A stretch of 64,000 nucleotides of DNA from Xanthomarina arctica (GTDB lineage Bacteria > Bacteroidota > Bacteroidia > Flavobacteriales > Flavobacteriaceae), in the NCBI RefSeq assembly GCF_014638915.1, contig NZ_BMFQ01000003.1, positions 558,001-622,000 of the forward strand, given 5' to 3'. The notes beneath the pieces were generated by a model. The model was not told the DNA's origin, searched no databases, and worked only from the letters and a program-made list of their open reading frames with translations. Positions within the stretch are counted from its first letter, which is position 1. The number at the start of each line of letters is the position of its first letter. The position numbers and the translations under genes are program-made. This document shows, in pieces, positions 8,765 to 17,256 of this stretch.

Positions 8765-9973
8765 TTATTTACCATCTACATAATCCTGTAAATAGGAGAA
8801 TCTTTCGGTTAGTTTTCCGTTTTCCGTAATTCTAGCACGTTTCAAAATTCCTCGTTCATCGTTATTAAAAAAAGCTGGAATAACACTTTCTAAAAACATG
8901 TCTCCAAAACCTTTGCTAGCATCGTTTGGCAATTCGCAAGGTAAATTATCCACAGCCATAACAGTAATAGCTTCTTTTGCATTATAAGCCACTTCCTTTT
9001 CTGTTTTAGCATCATAGCCATAAAAAGGATCTGCAATGGTTGATGCTCTTAAGGTTGAAGCTACTGGACCATCAACATCACATGAGATATCTGCCACCAA
9101 ATTGATTTTAAATTCGGCTTGTTTTGCATCTTCTCTAGTAAACAGATAAGGTGCATTGTTACCATAAAAGTGTCCCGCTATAAATACATCTGATTCTTTG
9201 GCATAAGGCATAAAATTACTTTTGTAACCTGTTGGATCCTTATAAAATTCTTGTTTTCTTCCTACTTTACCGTCTTTACGAACGCTATATTCCATAACAT
9301 CTGCCATGCAATAAACAGGCTCCGTAAATTTTGAAGTTAAATACAAAGCATCGCTGATTTCCTTAATTTCCAAATGGTCCAAAATTTCTTTGGCACCTTG
9401 AGCTACTTTTCCAGTTCCTGTTAAAACTATTTTAAAATTTGGGAGCGTAATTTTGTCTAATTCAGCCTTAACAGCATCTAAATCTGCCAAAGTTTCCACT
9501 TTAGGCAATTCATATAATTCATCTCTCAAACCCAATGCTCTAAAAGCATTATAGGCGCCAACCAAACCAGCATAGCGTCCAAAACCAATCAATCTAGCAC
9601 CACTTTTTTTAACAATGGTTTCATGATCGTACATCTCTATATTCTTTTCAAGCATGGCTTGAAGCAGTTTTCGATTATAGGGTTGCTTTTTAATAGTATG
9701 TGAAAAAAAGAAATATTTTTTATTAGGAATAAGTGCATCCATTGGGACTTCTTTCACTCCTAAAAAAACATCGCAATCGCTTACATCATCAGTCACCTCA
9801 AAACCTAATGCTTTGTAGTCTTGATCTGGAAAAATCCTTATATCACTTGACTCAACTTTAAAAATAGCTTCAGGGAATTGTGTTCTTGCTTCAGCTAATT
9901 TTTCTGGCGAAAAAACCACACGTCTGTCTGGCGGATTTTTACGTTCTTTTATAATGGCGAATTTGATACTCAT
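8765..9973 (-). CDS. NAD(P)-dependent dehydrogenase, AlaDH/PNT-saccharopine dehydrogenase type
   Basis: The 402-residue product has the two-domain plan of the alanine dehydrogenase / transhydrogenase / LYS1-type saccharopine dehydrogenase group: an N-terminal KERKNPPDRRVVFSP segment (substrate-binding Lys/Arg), SHTIKKQPYN, then a Rossmann segment IVLTGTGKVAQGAKEIL and a late DISCDVDGPVAST segment. The family oxidises or reduces amino acids with NAD(P); the exact substrate is uncertain, with lysine/saccharopine metabolism the best guess. A GTG start at 10021 is possible, but the ATG at 9973 puts the conserved KER motif at residue 9, so I use it. Confidence 0.7.
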   Translation of the reverse strand: MSIKFAIIKERKNPPDRRVVFSPEKLAEARTQFPEAIFKVESSDIRIFPDQDYKALGFEVTDDVSDCDVFLGVKEVPMDALIPNKKYFFFSHTIKKQPYNRKLLQAMLEKNIEMYDHETIVKKSGARLIGFGRYAGLVGAYNAFRALGLRDELYELPKVETLADLDAVKAELDKITLPNFKIVLTGTGKVAQGAKEILDHLEIKEISDALYLTSKFTEPVYCMADVMEYSVRKDGKVGRKQEFYKDPTGYKSNFMPYAKESDVFIAGHFYGNNAPYLFTREDAKQAEFKINLVADISCDVDGPVASTLRASTIADPFYGYDAKTEKEVAYNAKEAITVMAVDNLPCELPNDASKGFGDMFLESVIPAFFNNDERGILKRARITENGKLTERFSYLQDYVDGK

Positions 9974-10150
9974 TGCTAAAAATGATTTCTTATAATTTAT
10001 GTTTTCACTATTCAACCTCACCTTTTAAAAAATGTCTCCATGAAATAACAGGATTTGGTATAGAGTTTGCACGAAAATACATGGATTTATGAAGTTCTAC
10101 AACTATTTTTCAGTAACTTCGCCATCCATTAACAAAAATTATCAATAATT

Positions 10151-10544
10151 GGGGTCGACTGGTTTTGACAGCGAGATTAATTAAACGGTAAGCACGTCGT
10201 GTAATGACTTTGAAACACGTAAAAGGCTAGGTCACACTTTTAAACGGCGAGAATAACTACGCTTTAGCTGCTTAATCCGAATTATAGTAGGATTGGCCTC
10301 GGTGCACTAGGTGTACGAGCTAAATGTCTCCTGAAAGCCTTGATTAACGGCGTTCTATAAGAGGCATCGTAAATGTTAATATAGAAAGTAAAACGCTTCG
10401 GGTTACTTTTGAAACTAAAGAAGATAAGTTGTAGGTGGGTTGTCTTTAACCAGCTTGCAATCGAAAACCCAAGAAAAGAATAAACGTGTAGAAGGCTCTT
10501 TATTTACTTGTTTGGACGAGAGTTCGATTCTCTCCGACTCCACC
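10151..10544 (+). ncRNA. ssrA: Transfer-messenger RNA (tmRNA, ssrA)
   Basis: The 5' end GGGGTCGACTGGTTTTGACA and the 3' end GTTCGATTCTCTCCGACTCC form the tRNA-like acceptor and T arms: GGGGUCG pairs with CGACUCC, with one G:U. The tag frame at 10246-10272 encodes GENNYALAA followed by TAA (10273-10275); with the charged alanine the tag is A-GENNYALAA, ending in the usual LAA degradation signal. tmRNA with SmpB rescues stalled ribosomes and marks the products for proteolysis. CCA is not fully encoded (ACC then T). A strong terminator follows. Confidence 0.97.
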
Positions 10545-10547
10545 TAC

Positions 10548-10582
10548 GCTCTCCGAAGCTTTATGCGAAGGAGAGCTTTTTT
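10548..10582 (+). terminator. Terminator of ssrA
   Basis: GCTCTCC (10548-10554) pairs with GGAGAGC (10570-10576), followed by six T residues. The 3' half of this hairpin is repeated in the adjacent tandem duplication. Confidence 0.85.
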
Positions 10583-10769
10583 ATTTTAAATAACTAAATA
10601 TCAATAAATTAATCATCATTTTTTTGAGAAAGCTTCGGTGGACTTGTCCACTTTTCTTCAAGAAGCTTTATGCGAAGGAGAGCTCGTTTTATTTTAAGGG
10701 ACTTATTTTCAATAAATTAAAATAATTTATTTTTAAAAGAGCCTCGATGGACTTGTCAACAATTTTCAT
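10556..10769. repeat. Imperfect ~107-bp tandem duplication after ssrA
   Basis: Two units, about 10556-10662 and 10663-10769, both begin AAGCTTTATGCGAAGG and continue through matching landmarks: a TTTTATTTTAA run, CAATAAATTAA, and (C)TTCGGTGGACTTGTC versus CTCGATGGACTTGTC. The second unit has several substitutions and small indels. The first half-unit is the downstream arm of the ssrA terminator, so the duplication copied terminator sequence. No gene is seen inside. Confidence 0.75.
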
Positions 10770-10782
10770 TAATTTTAAATTT

Positions 10783-11028
10783 ATGGAAATTTCTTATATT
10801 GTTTATATTCTGAGGTGTAACGACGAAACTTATTATACTGGTTATACTTCTAATATTGAAAGTAGACTGAAAGTACACGGAAATAAAGAGGTTCACTAAA
10901 CAAAAGATAAATTACCAAATAAACTTGTTCATCTCTCGATATTTGAAAATAAACAAAAAGCATACGATTTTGAACGCTATTTAAAATCCGGTTCTGGTAT
11001 AGCTTTTAGAAATAAACGATTGATTTAA
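10783..11028 (+). pseudogene. GIY-YIG nuclease gene with one in-frame stop
   Basis: The frame is open over 82 codons except for a TAA at 10897-10899. The first part reads MEISYIVYILRCNDETYYTG, the GIY-YIG signature, and after the stop the frame continues TKDKLPNKLVHLSIF, then AYDFERYLKSGSG and a basic tail. This is the complete plan of the small single-domain GIY-YIG proteins (YhbQ/UPF0213 type, about 80-100 residues). In relatives the stop position is an aromatic residue in (Y/K)-x-TK-LP, so one base change (TAT or TAC to TAA) explains it. It could be a true pseudogene, a sequencing error or a readthrough case. Confidence 0.85.
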
Positions 11029-11048
11029 TTAATTTTTTTTATTAAAAA

Positions 11049-11077
11049 ACCCTTATAAAACTAATGTTTACAAGGGT
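11049..11077. terminator. Bidirectional terminator between the GIY-YIG pseudogene and the cyanophycinase locus
   Basis: ACCCTTATAAA (11049-11059) pairs with TTTACAAGGGT (11067-11077) with one mismatch, flanked by A- and T-rich runs on both sides. It serves the end of the minus-strand locus (stop at 11114). Confidence 0.7.
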
Positions 11078-11113
11078 ATTTTTAAAAAGATAATTAAGTT
11101 GCTATTAATCAAT

Positions 11114-12394
11114 CTACCTTTTCACAAGCTTAAATGTTTGTTCTTGAGTTGCTGTTTTTAACTTTAGAATATACATCCCTGAACTTAATAAAGAAGCATC
11201 TATTGGTTTGTTTATATCTAAAGTCATATTTATTTCTTTTCCTAAAATAGTATATAGTTTGATAGATTCTACCTGACCTTTCGTGTTAATAAACAACGTA
11301 TTGGATAGTGGATTTGGATACACCTCAGCCTCAAACATGACAACCTCATCTATAGATAATGCACCACATTGCGGATTAGTCCCTGTTGCTGTAATAAAAT
11401 CGCCATCAGAAACTGACCAATTTTCCCATTCGCCACCATTTCCTGTTTCCCAGTCCGATAAATCAAAATAATTAACGCCTGATTCTGTGCCTGGAACTTT
11501 ATACACTTTAATAGCTTCATCATCCCTGTCCCATGTTAAAGGTGTTCCAGAAATACAAGTTTCTGGTTCATAATTAGTTACACAATTAGCTTGTAAAAAA
11601 TAAGCAAATTCATCGTAAGCTGGATGTTCGCCATATACATAAGCTTTTCCGTCTGCACCTACGCAAACTGCTACATATTCATTACAGGCAATCCCAAAAG
11701 AACGTTCAGAATTATCTTTGGAAAAACGTGCCAAAAACACGGAGTGTCTACCACGTCTGTCTGGTTCATCATAGTGCGAATCTGTAATGACATTTTCCAT
11801 ATATGGAATATTTAAAAAATCGTTATAACCCAATGCGACTCTTGGATGATATGGATTCCCCAAAGCAACATTACTTGTAAGGGTTCCATATTGCGCGGAG
11901 AAATAAGAACTTCCTAAAATAACCATTCCTGCACTTGTTCCACCAATCACACCCTGTTTAACATTAATGAAGTTGTTCAACGCATCTTCCATGGCATTAT
12001 CTTTAAAATAACTCACATAATCATATTGGTCGCCACCGGCAAACCAAATAGCCTCCGCGTCTGCAACTCTTTGCAACACATAAGGATCTATGGCTCCAGC
12101 AACATTATTGATAACAAATGTGGTAACAGAGTTGATGGTTACACCTAATTCTGAATAAAAATAATCGTTATAACCGTCGCTTCCAGAAGCTCTTAGTACT
12201 ACCACATCTCCTCCATCAGCTTTGTTTAAAAACCAAATCATGGCATCTTCTTGTTCTGATGCCCCACCCATTAAACAAACACCAGCTTCTTGATTGGTGC
12301 TAATATCTACAGTGCTTCCTGTATGGTATTCTACATAATCTTGAGCAAAAAGACATTGAATACTCAGTAAAAATATGGTTGTAATTTTTTTCAT
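11114..12394 (-). CDS. Cyanophycinase-like (peptidase S51) protein with T9SS sorting domain
   Basis: The 426-residue product has a signal peptide (cleavage near FAQ-DY, residue 18), a peptidase S51-like domain (about 35-270), a linker, and a C-terminal type IX secretion sorting domain (about 352-426: VYPNPLSNTLFI, GMYILKLKT, QTFKLVKR). The S51 core keeps GGTSAG with nucleophile Ser154, a DSHYDEPDRRGRH segment with His207 and GIACNEY with Glu239, a plausible catalytic triad. It should be exported by T9SS and fixed at or released from the cell surface. It is the last gene of the sigma/FecR/SusCD locus, 20 bp after the M20 gene. It is more divergent than the S51 protein at 13735, so its substrate may differ. 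Confidence 0.85.
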   Translation of the reverse strand: MKKITTIFLLSIQCLFAQDYVEYHTGSTVDISTNQEAGVCLMGGASEQEDAMIWFLNKADGGDVVVLRASGSDGYNDYFYSELGVTINSVTTFVINNVAGAIDPYVLQRVADAEAIWFAGGDQYDYVSYFKDNAMEDALNNFINVKQGVIGGTSAGMVILGSSYFSAQYGTLTSNVALGNPYHPRVALGYNDFLNIPYMENVITDSHYDEPDRRGRHSVFLARFSKDNSERSFGIACNEYVAVCVGADGKAYVYGEHPAYDEFAYFLQANCVTNYEPETCISGTPLTWDRDDEAIKVYKVPGTESGVNYFDLSDWETGNGGEWENWSVSDGDFITATGTNPQCGALSIDEVVMFEAEVYPNPLSNTLFINTKGQVESIKLYTILGKEINMTLDINKPIDASLLSSGMYILKLKTATQEQTFKLVKR

Positions 12395-12413
12395 ATGCTG
12401 TTGTTTAAGTTTT

Positions 12414-13730
12414 TTAGTTTTTAGTATTCATTAAGCGATACATTAAAACAGCCGTAATTTTTGCTTGCGTCGCTACTGTATTTAAATCTCCAGTTTCATT
12501 TATAGTGTGATCTCCTGATCCACCTGTTAGTCCCATACCATCTATAGCCATATCCACATAACCAGAAGTAAACGAGATATCTGCAGCTCCTGCATTTCTT
12601 GGATTAACAGCTTCAACGGGGCCAAATCCTAAATCTTGACTTACCAGATTGTAATGGGCCAATAATTTTGTATTGCCTTCGGTTAAAGCTAAAGGCGGAT
12701 ATCCATCATTACCAAAAATTAGCTCTGCACTTGTTTTTGGATAATTTTGAGATACAATTGCAGTCATGATTGTTTGTGCTTTTAGTAATTGTTCTGGGGA
12801 AGTTGCTCGCAAATCGCCATGAACAATGGTTTGTTGCGCAACCACATTATTTTTCCCAAAACTAGTTCCTCCAGTTTCGTCTACATCGACTTCTAATGAT
12901 GTTCCTCCAATAATAAATCCTGGATTAAAGGTTAAATCTTTTTCATTGGCTAATTGCAGATAAAATTCATTTAAAATACGAGATGTTTCATAAATGGCTC
13001 CAACACCAATATCATCAGTAAATATTTGAGACGAATGTGCTGGGTTTCCTGAAACTGTAAGTTTCCAATCTGTAGAACCGCGTCTAGAAACTACAATAGT
13101 TTTTGGATTGTTATCGCCATTCTCAAAGCCTAAGGCAATATCTGCACGTTTTGCGCCTTCAATTAAATCTTTTTTAGAAAGTTCCAATGGTACACCACTT
13201 TTTTCTTCATCGCCAGTCATAATTATTTCAATAGACATATCGTCTAAAACACCAGCTTCTTTTAAAGCTTTCATGGCTAGAATAATAATAACATCACCAC
13301 CTTTCATGTCTGCTACTCCTGGGCCTTTCATTATAGAATCGTTGAGCATGGTATAGTTTTGCAACGGACTTTCCAATTCAAAAACGGTATCTAAATGTCC
13401 TATTAAAAGAAATTTTGGGCCTTTTTTTCCTTGTCTTGTAGCAATAAGATGTCCTGCTCTGCCATAAGCTTCTCCAGAAGTTAATTTGGTTTCAAATCCA
13501 AGTTGATCCAACTCCGCTTGAAACAATCTCCCAACTTCTCTAACACCTTCAAAATTCATGGTCCCACTATTAATTTGAATAGCTTTCTTAAGAAGTAATA
13601 TGGCGCTTTCGGTATTCTGATCTACTGACTTTACAATAGATTTCTCCGTTTTTTTCGATTGAGAAAACAGAAGCGAACTGAAGCAAATTAAAAATAGAAA
13701 AACGACGTTTTTTGATAACTTTAAAATCAT
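12414..13730 (-). CDS. Secreted M20 zinc peptidase (carboxypeptidase G2-like)
   Basis: This is a 438-residue M20 metallopeptidase with an N-terminal signal peptide (hydrophobic residues 9-22, ending FSQ). Expected zinc and catalytic residues are present: GHLDT (His112, Asp114), VADMKGG (Asp141), TGDEEKSG (Glu175, Glu176) and a late SGDHTINETGD (final His). CPG2-type enzymes remove C-terminal acidic or basic residues or split dipeptides. Beside a cyanophycinase it is a candidate for hydrolysing released beta-Asp-Arg dipeptides in the periplasm; this is inference. The ATG at 13730 lies 4 bp after the upstream stop; an earlier in-frame ATG at 13757 would overlap the previous gene and delay the signal peptide. 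Confidence 0.88.
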   Translation of the reverse strand: MILKLSKNVVFLFLICFSSLLFSQSKKTEKSIVKSVDQNTESAILLLKKAIQINSGTMNFEGVREVGRLFQAELDQLGFETKLTSGEAYGRAGHLIATRQGKKGPKFLLIGHLDTVFELESPLQNYTMLNDSIMKGPGVADMKGGDVIIILAMKALKEAGVLDDMSIEIIMTGDEEKSGVPLELSKKDLIEGAKRADIALGFENGDNNPKTIVVSRRGSTDWKLTVSGNPAHSSQIFTDDIGVGAIYETSRILNEFYLQLANEKDLTFNPGFIIGGTSLEVDVDETGGTSFGKNNVVAQQTIVHGDLRATSPEQLLKAQTIMTAIVSQNYPKTSAELIFGNDGYPPLALTEGNTKLLAHYNLVSQDLGFGPVEAVNPRNAGAADISFTSGYVDMAIDGMGLTGGSGDHTINETGDLNTVATQAKITAVLMYRLMNTKN

Positions 13731-13734
13731 AGTA

Positions 13735-14586
13735 TTATTTAATTGTAAAAATTTCACCAGGCAAATAAATATTTAAGATAAGGTCATGAGCACCTAACAT
13801 ATCTTCATACATATTCTTGGACTTTTTAGGATTTTTAAAAACGATGACTTGCGAAATTCCAACCACTTCAAATTGATTACCTGAAATCAAAATGGCAGTA
13901 GATTCATCTATACCAATACCCGTCATCTCTGGATGCTCAATTATGGCACTAAATAAGCGATTGTATCTACTTCGTTTTACAAAATGTTGATCAATGATGA
14001 CATTGTCCAACATTCCCAAACCTGATTTTATTTCGATATTATCAGATTGAATATTTTTAAATGTTGCTGAGTAATCAGGATGTTTTAGTTCACTTCCTGT
14101 TATCATCAGTTTACTCATAACAGCAGCACCTGCACTGGTTCCAGCAACAAGGCTACCATTTTCATAGGCTTGATGGATTATTTTTTCTATGTCAGTACCT
14201 GCAATGACATCCATAAATCGGTTTTGATCGCCTCCAGAAATATAAATAAGTTTGGCATTTTTAAGAGAGTCTAGTTTAGATGTCGTTATTTTTTCATTTT
14301 TAACGAAATTCAGACCATACAAATTTTCTTGCCCTTTTTCCAAAAACTGTCTTTTAGCATAATAAACTGAAGAATCGGGTTCCATGCTGGACATTGGCAA
14401 AATAACACCATATCCGCTTTTATCAATCCCAGATTCTGTGATAATTCTGTCCACCATAGCTGATGGTCTTGAACCACCACCTATGATAAACAGTTTCCCT
14501 TTTGCATCTGAATTTTGTGAGTTTATGGTGTTGCTATGTAAAACAACACCCAAAAACGCACAGACTAATATTATTTTTTTAAACAT
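13735..14586 (-). CDS. Secreted cyanophycinase (peptidase S51)
   Basis: Cyanophycinase splits the storage polymer cyanophycin into beta-Asp-Arg dipeptides. The 283-residue protein has a signal peptide (residues 1-24, ending NSQ), then IIGGGSRP, GGDQNR, AGTSAGAAVMS with nucleophile Ser151, IIDQHFVKRSRYNRL with Gln200-His201 and an Arg-rich stretch, and GIGIDESTA with Glu228. The 27-residue spacing from His to Glu equals that of known cyanophycinases, and DQHF-R-R-RL with GIGIDE is their signature. Signal peptide and context point to an exported scavenging enzyme like the CphE type. It starts 4 bp after the beta-propeller lipoprotein gene and is followed closely by the M20 gene. Confidence 0.88.
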   Translation of the reverse strand: MFKKIILVCAFLGVVLHSNTINSQNSDAKGKLFIIGGGSRPSAMVDRIITESGIDKSGYGVILPMSSMEPDSSVYYAKRQFLEKGQENLYGLNFVKNEKITTSKLDSLKNAKLIYISGGDQNRFMDVIAGTDIEKIIHQAYENGSLVAGTSAGAAVMSKLMITGSELKHPDYSATFKNIQSDNIEIKSGLGMLDNVIIDQHFVKRSRYNRLFSAIIEHPEMTGIGIDESTAILISGNQFEVVGISQVIVFKNPKKSKNMYEDMLGAHDLILNIYLPGEIFTIK

Positions 14587-14590
14587 ACGC

Positions 14591-15715
14591 TTATTGTTGC
14601 GGACCTATAACGATTCCTCTAGTATCAGCAGTTGATTGATACCAAGGTTCTGTATTTGTTCCATCTAAATTAGCTCTATACAAAATATCTGTACCTCGGT
14701 CTCCCCAGTATAGTTTTTGTTCATTAGAGTCGTAAGCTAATCCGTAAACGACTCTTCCAATTCCAACAGCAATCGTGGTAACACTTGTACCATCTAAGTT
14801 AGCAGATTTAAGTCGGATGTCTCCAGAACCAATATATTCATCATAATAAATTCTGCTACCAACAACTAAAATACTTCCACCTTCGGGAGTTGGATTAAGT
14901 TCAATTTCTCCTGTACCATCCACATTTTTAGCCCAAATACCACCATTATAATTAATCCAATATATTGTACCATTTACTGGATCTATACTAATTCCATCAG
15001 GATCATTAGGTTGCCCTATTACAAAATCTTCAATATCTGTTCCATCTAACGACCCTCTTTGAATTCCAGAGCTGGTATCCCAATAAATTTTATTGTTATC
15101 ATAATCTATCGCCATCCCATTAGGAGTGTCTACACCCGTTCTAAAAACCTCAAAATTACTACCATCTAAATTGGATCTATAAATTTTATCGGCACCAGAA
15201 TCACTTATGTACAATTTTTCAGCTATTATATCTATAGCCATTCCATAAGAAGATTGGGTTGCAATATTATTTACGGTTGTAAAAATTGGGGCTTGGGTAT
15301 TAATAAGACCTTGAAGCACTTGAGTTCCATCTGTAAAATAAATTGGAGTTCCCGTAGCATTTGGATCTTTAATAACAATCGATTTTGTGGTTTGTTTTAC
15401 CTCCAAAGAAATAGATGTAGTTACCACTAGATTCACATTATAAACACCTGCTTCGGTATATAAATGTGAAGGGTTTTCTTCTGAAGAGGATTGATTGTCT
15501 CCAAAATTCCAATAATACGTTGCAATTCCAACATTTTCCGGAACTATAGATGTGTTTGTAAAAGTTACAGTAGCGGGAGCCAGTTCTTCATTATCTATAG
15601 TATAAGTATATTGAGGCACTGTACTTGCCGGTGGTACGGGATAATCATCGTCTGAACATGATTGAAATACAATCCCTGTGCAAAGCATGACTACTATTAA
15701 AAGTATTTTTTTCAT
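14591..15715 (-). CDS. PKD and YWTD beta-propeller surface lipoprotein
   Basis: The 374-residue product starts with a lipoprotein signal (IVFQSCSDDD, lipidated Cys20, followed by acidic residues that favour surface export in Bacteroidota). A PKD domain covers about residues 35-115 (FTNTSIV, YYWNFGDNQSSSEENPSHLY, GVYNVNL). Repeats of the LDL-receptor class B (YWTD) type follow, e.g. NGMAIDYDNNKIYWDTSSG and LAYDSNEQKLYWGDRGTDILYRANLDGT, enough for one beta-propeller. Such proteins bind ligands and are not enzymes. Position after SusD suggests a third or fourth surface binding component of the locus. Confidence 0.85.
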   Translation of the reverse strand: MKKILLIVVMLCTGIVFQSCSDDDYPVPPASTVPQYTYTIDNEELAPATVTFTNTSIVPENVGIATYYWNFGDNQSSSEENPSHLYTEAGVYNVNLVVTTSISLEVKQTTKSIVIKDPNATGTPIYFTDGTQVLQGLINTQAPIFTTVNNIATQSSYGMAIDIIAEKLYISDSGADKIYRSNLDGSNFEVFRTGVDTPNGMAIDYDNNKIYWDTSSGIQRGSLDGTDIEDFVIGQPNDPDGISIDPVNGTIYWINYNGGIWAKNVDGTGEIELNPTPEGGSILVVGSRIYYDEYIGSGDIRLKSANLDGTSVTTIAVGIGRVVYGLAYDSNEQKLYWGDRGTDILYRANLDGTNTEPWYQSTADTRGIVIGPQQ

Positions 15716-15731
15716 TGCATTTATGTTTTTT

Positions 15732-15773
15732 ATTCCCTTAAACCTGTCTGTTGGTAGACAGGTTTAAGGGAAT
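15732..15773. repeat. Perfect 18-bp inverted repeat between the two propeller genes
   Basis: Arms ATTCCCTTAAACCTGTCT and AGACAGGTTTAAGGGAAT flank a 6-bp loop, followed by CTC. No T tract follows on the coding strand. The GGGAATCTC end is shared with other short palindromes at 30330, 39143 and 63078 (there as GAGATTCCC). Confidence 0.85.
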
Positions 15774-15788
15774 CTCTTGGTTATTTTT

Positions 15789-17135
15789 TTATTTAACTAA
15801 AGCGATACCTCTTGGGCTAGCAATTCCTGATTCCAAAACTTCATTATCGGATCCGTCTAAATTGGCACGATAAAGTTCTCCAGAATCACGACCAGACCAA
15901 TATAATTTACCAGCCTCGTTATCTACTTCCATTCCATAAATTCGAGTTCCATTAGAATCGACAGTTTGAATGTTTGAACCATCTAAGTTGGCCACCTTTA
16001 ACAATTCATCATTTTGATCATCGAAATAAATTTTATCGTTTACAGTATCCACTGCAACAGCATAACCATAAACTCCAGCTACAATAACGACAGGATTTGC
16101 GCCATCCATATCAACAGCATATAAATCTTCATAATTGGCATCATATACGTACATTTTGAAGTTTTCAACATCTAATGCAATAGCTCTCCAGCTAGCTCCT
16201 GAAACTGTAAAAAAGCCTATTTCAGGACTTGATCCATCTAAATTAGCTTTTGAAACATTGCCTTCATCATCAACCCAATAAATTTTACCAGCGGCAACAT
16301 CCACTGCAATTCCGTAAGGATCTCCAATATTGCTTACAATATTTTCTAAATCAGAACCATCCAGATTCATTCTCCAAATGTTTCCAAAAGGAGTGGTATC
16401 GAAATCTGTAAAATATATTTTTTCATTCACATCGTCGTAAGCCATTCCAACTCCTCCTTTTCCAGCAACATCAAGCACGTTGACCACGGTACCATTGCCA
16501 TCTAAAATAAGTTTTTGAATAAGCTCATCACCTAAGGCTATATAATATAAATTTTCTGGTGCAGCAGGTGCGCCACCAATATTAACTTCTTTGGTAAAAG
16601 TTTGACTTCCAAAAGCACTACTTGCTGTTAAACTAACTGTAAATGTACCTGTAGTTGGATAAGCAAATGTTGGATTTTGTTCAGTTGATGTTGAATTAGC
16701 AGCATCTCCAAACATCCATGAATAACTTGCATCACCTAAAGAGGTATTTGTAAATTGAACAGGAACTGTAGCTATAAGATTATCTTCATTTTCAACTGTG
16801 AATGAACTAGCTGGAGTTACTGTAATTTCCATGTTTGAAATGGTAGAGCCACCTGCTCCTGTGGACACTAAACTTACCACAAACACATTGCTGGTTTCGT
16901 AGGTTTTTCTTGGTGATACTTGTTTTGATGTGGTACCATCTCCAAAACTCCAGGCATAAGCCGTTGCATTTTGTGAGTTGTTTGTAAACTGCACTTCTTC
17001 ACCTATGGCAACTTGTTCTGCACTTGCAGTAAACTGAGCTTGCGATTGTGGTGGTATGGTGTCATCTTCCTGACAGGCAAAAAATGTCATGGATAAAAAT
17101 GCTATAAAAATGTAATTTAGAAATTTAGTTTTCAT
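15789..17135 (-). CDS. Two-PKD beta-propeller surface lipoprotein
   Basis: From the ATG at 17135 the 448-residue product opens with a lipoprotein signal (FLSMTFFACQEDD, acidic after Cys). Two PKD domains follow (about 35-110 and 120-195; AYAWSFGDGTTS and SYSWMFGDAANS), then a YWTD-type propeller (about 200-448) with repeats such as YGIAVDVAAGKIYWVDDEGN and VNDKIYFDDQNDELLKVANL. It resembles the gene at 14591 in plan, with one extra PKD domain, so the pair probably arose by duplication. The longer frame to 17225 would bury the lipoprotein signal and is rejected. It lies between susD and the second propeller gene. Confidence 0.85.
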   Translation of the reverse strand: MKTKFLNYIFIAFLSMTFFACQEDDTIPPQSQAQFTASAEQVAIGEEVQFTNNSQNATAYAWSFGDGTTSKQVSPRKTYETSNVFVVSLVSTGAGGSTISNMEITVTPASSFTVENEDNLIATVPVQFTNTSLGDASYSWMFGDAANSTSTEQNPTFAYPTTGTFTVSLTASSAFGSQTFTKEVNIGGAPAAPENLYYIALGDELIQKLILDGNGTVVNVLDVAGKGGVGMAYDDVNEKIYFTDFDTTPFGNIWRMNLDGSDLENIVSNIGDPYGIAVDVAAGKIYWVDDEGNVSKANLDGSSPEIGFFTVSGASWRAIALDVENFKMYVYDANYEDLYAVDMDGANPVVIVAGVYGYAVAVDTVNDKIYFDDQNDELLKVANLDGSNIQTVDSNGTRIYGMEVDNEAGKLYWSGRDSGELYRANLDGSDNEVLESGIASPRGIALVK

Positions 17136-17256
17136 CCGTAAACTAATATTGTTTTTTAGTGGTCGGATGGAACTCACATTAGAATTTTCAATATCTATCA
17201 TTGTTGTTGTATTTACTCGTTTCATATGATATATTTTAGGTGTGACCGTTAGTTTA

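Noticed and set aside
9974-10021. GTG-initiated extension of the AlaDH/PNT-type dehydrogenase
   Set aside because: The conserved N-terminal motif begins a few residues after the ATG at 9973; the extension has no family features.
12414-13730. Naming the M20 peptidase as the dedicated cyanophycin dipeptide hydrolase (CphZ)
   Set aside because: As far as I recall CphZ belongs to a different peptidase family; the M20 role is only a contextual guess.
17136-17225. Longer start of the two-PKD lipoprotein
   Set aside because: The added 30 residues would precede and bury the lipoprotein signal that begins at the ATG at 17135.
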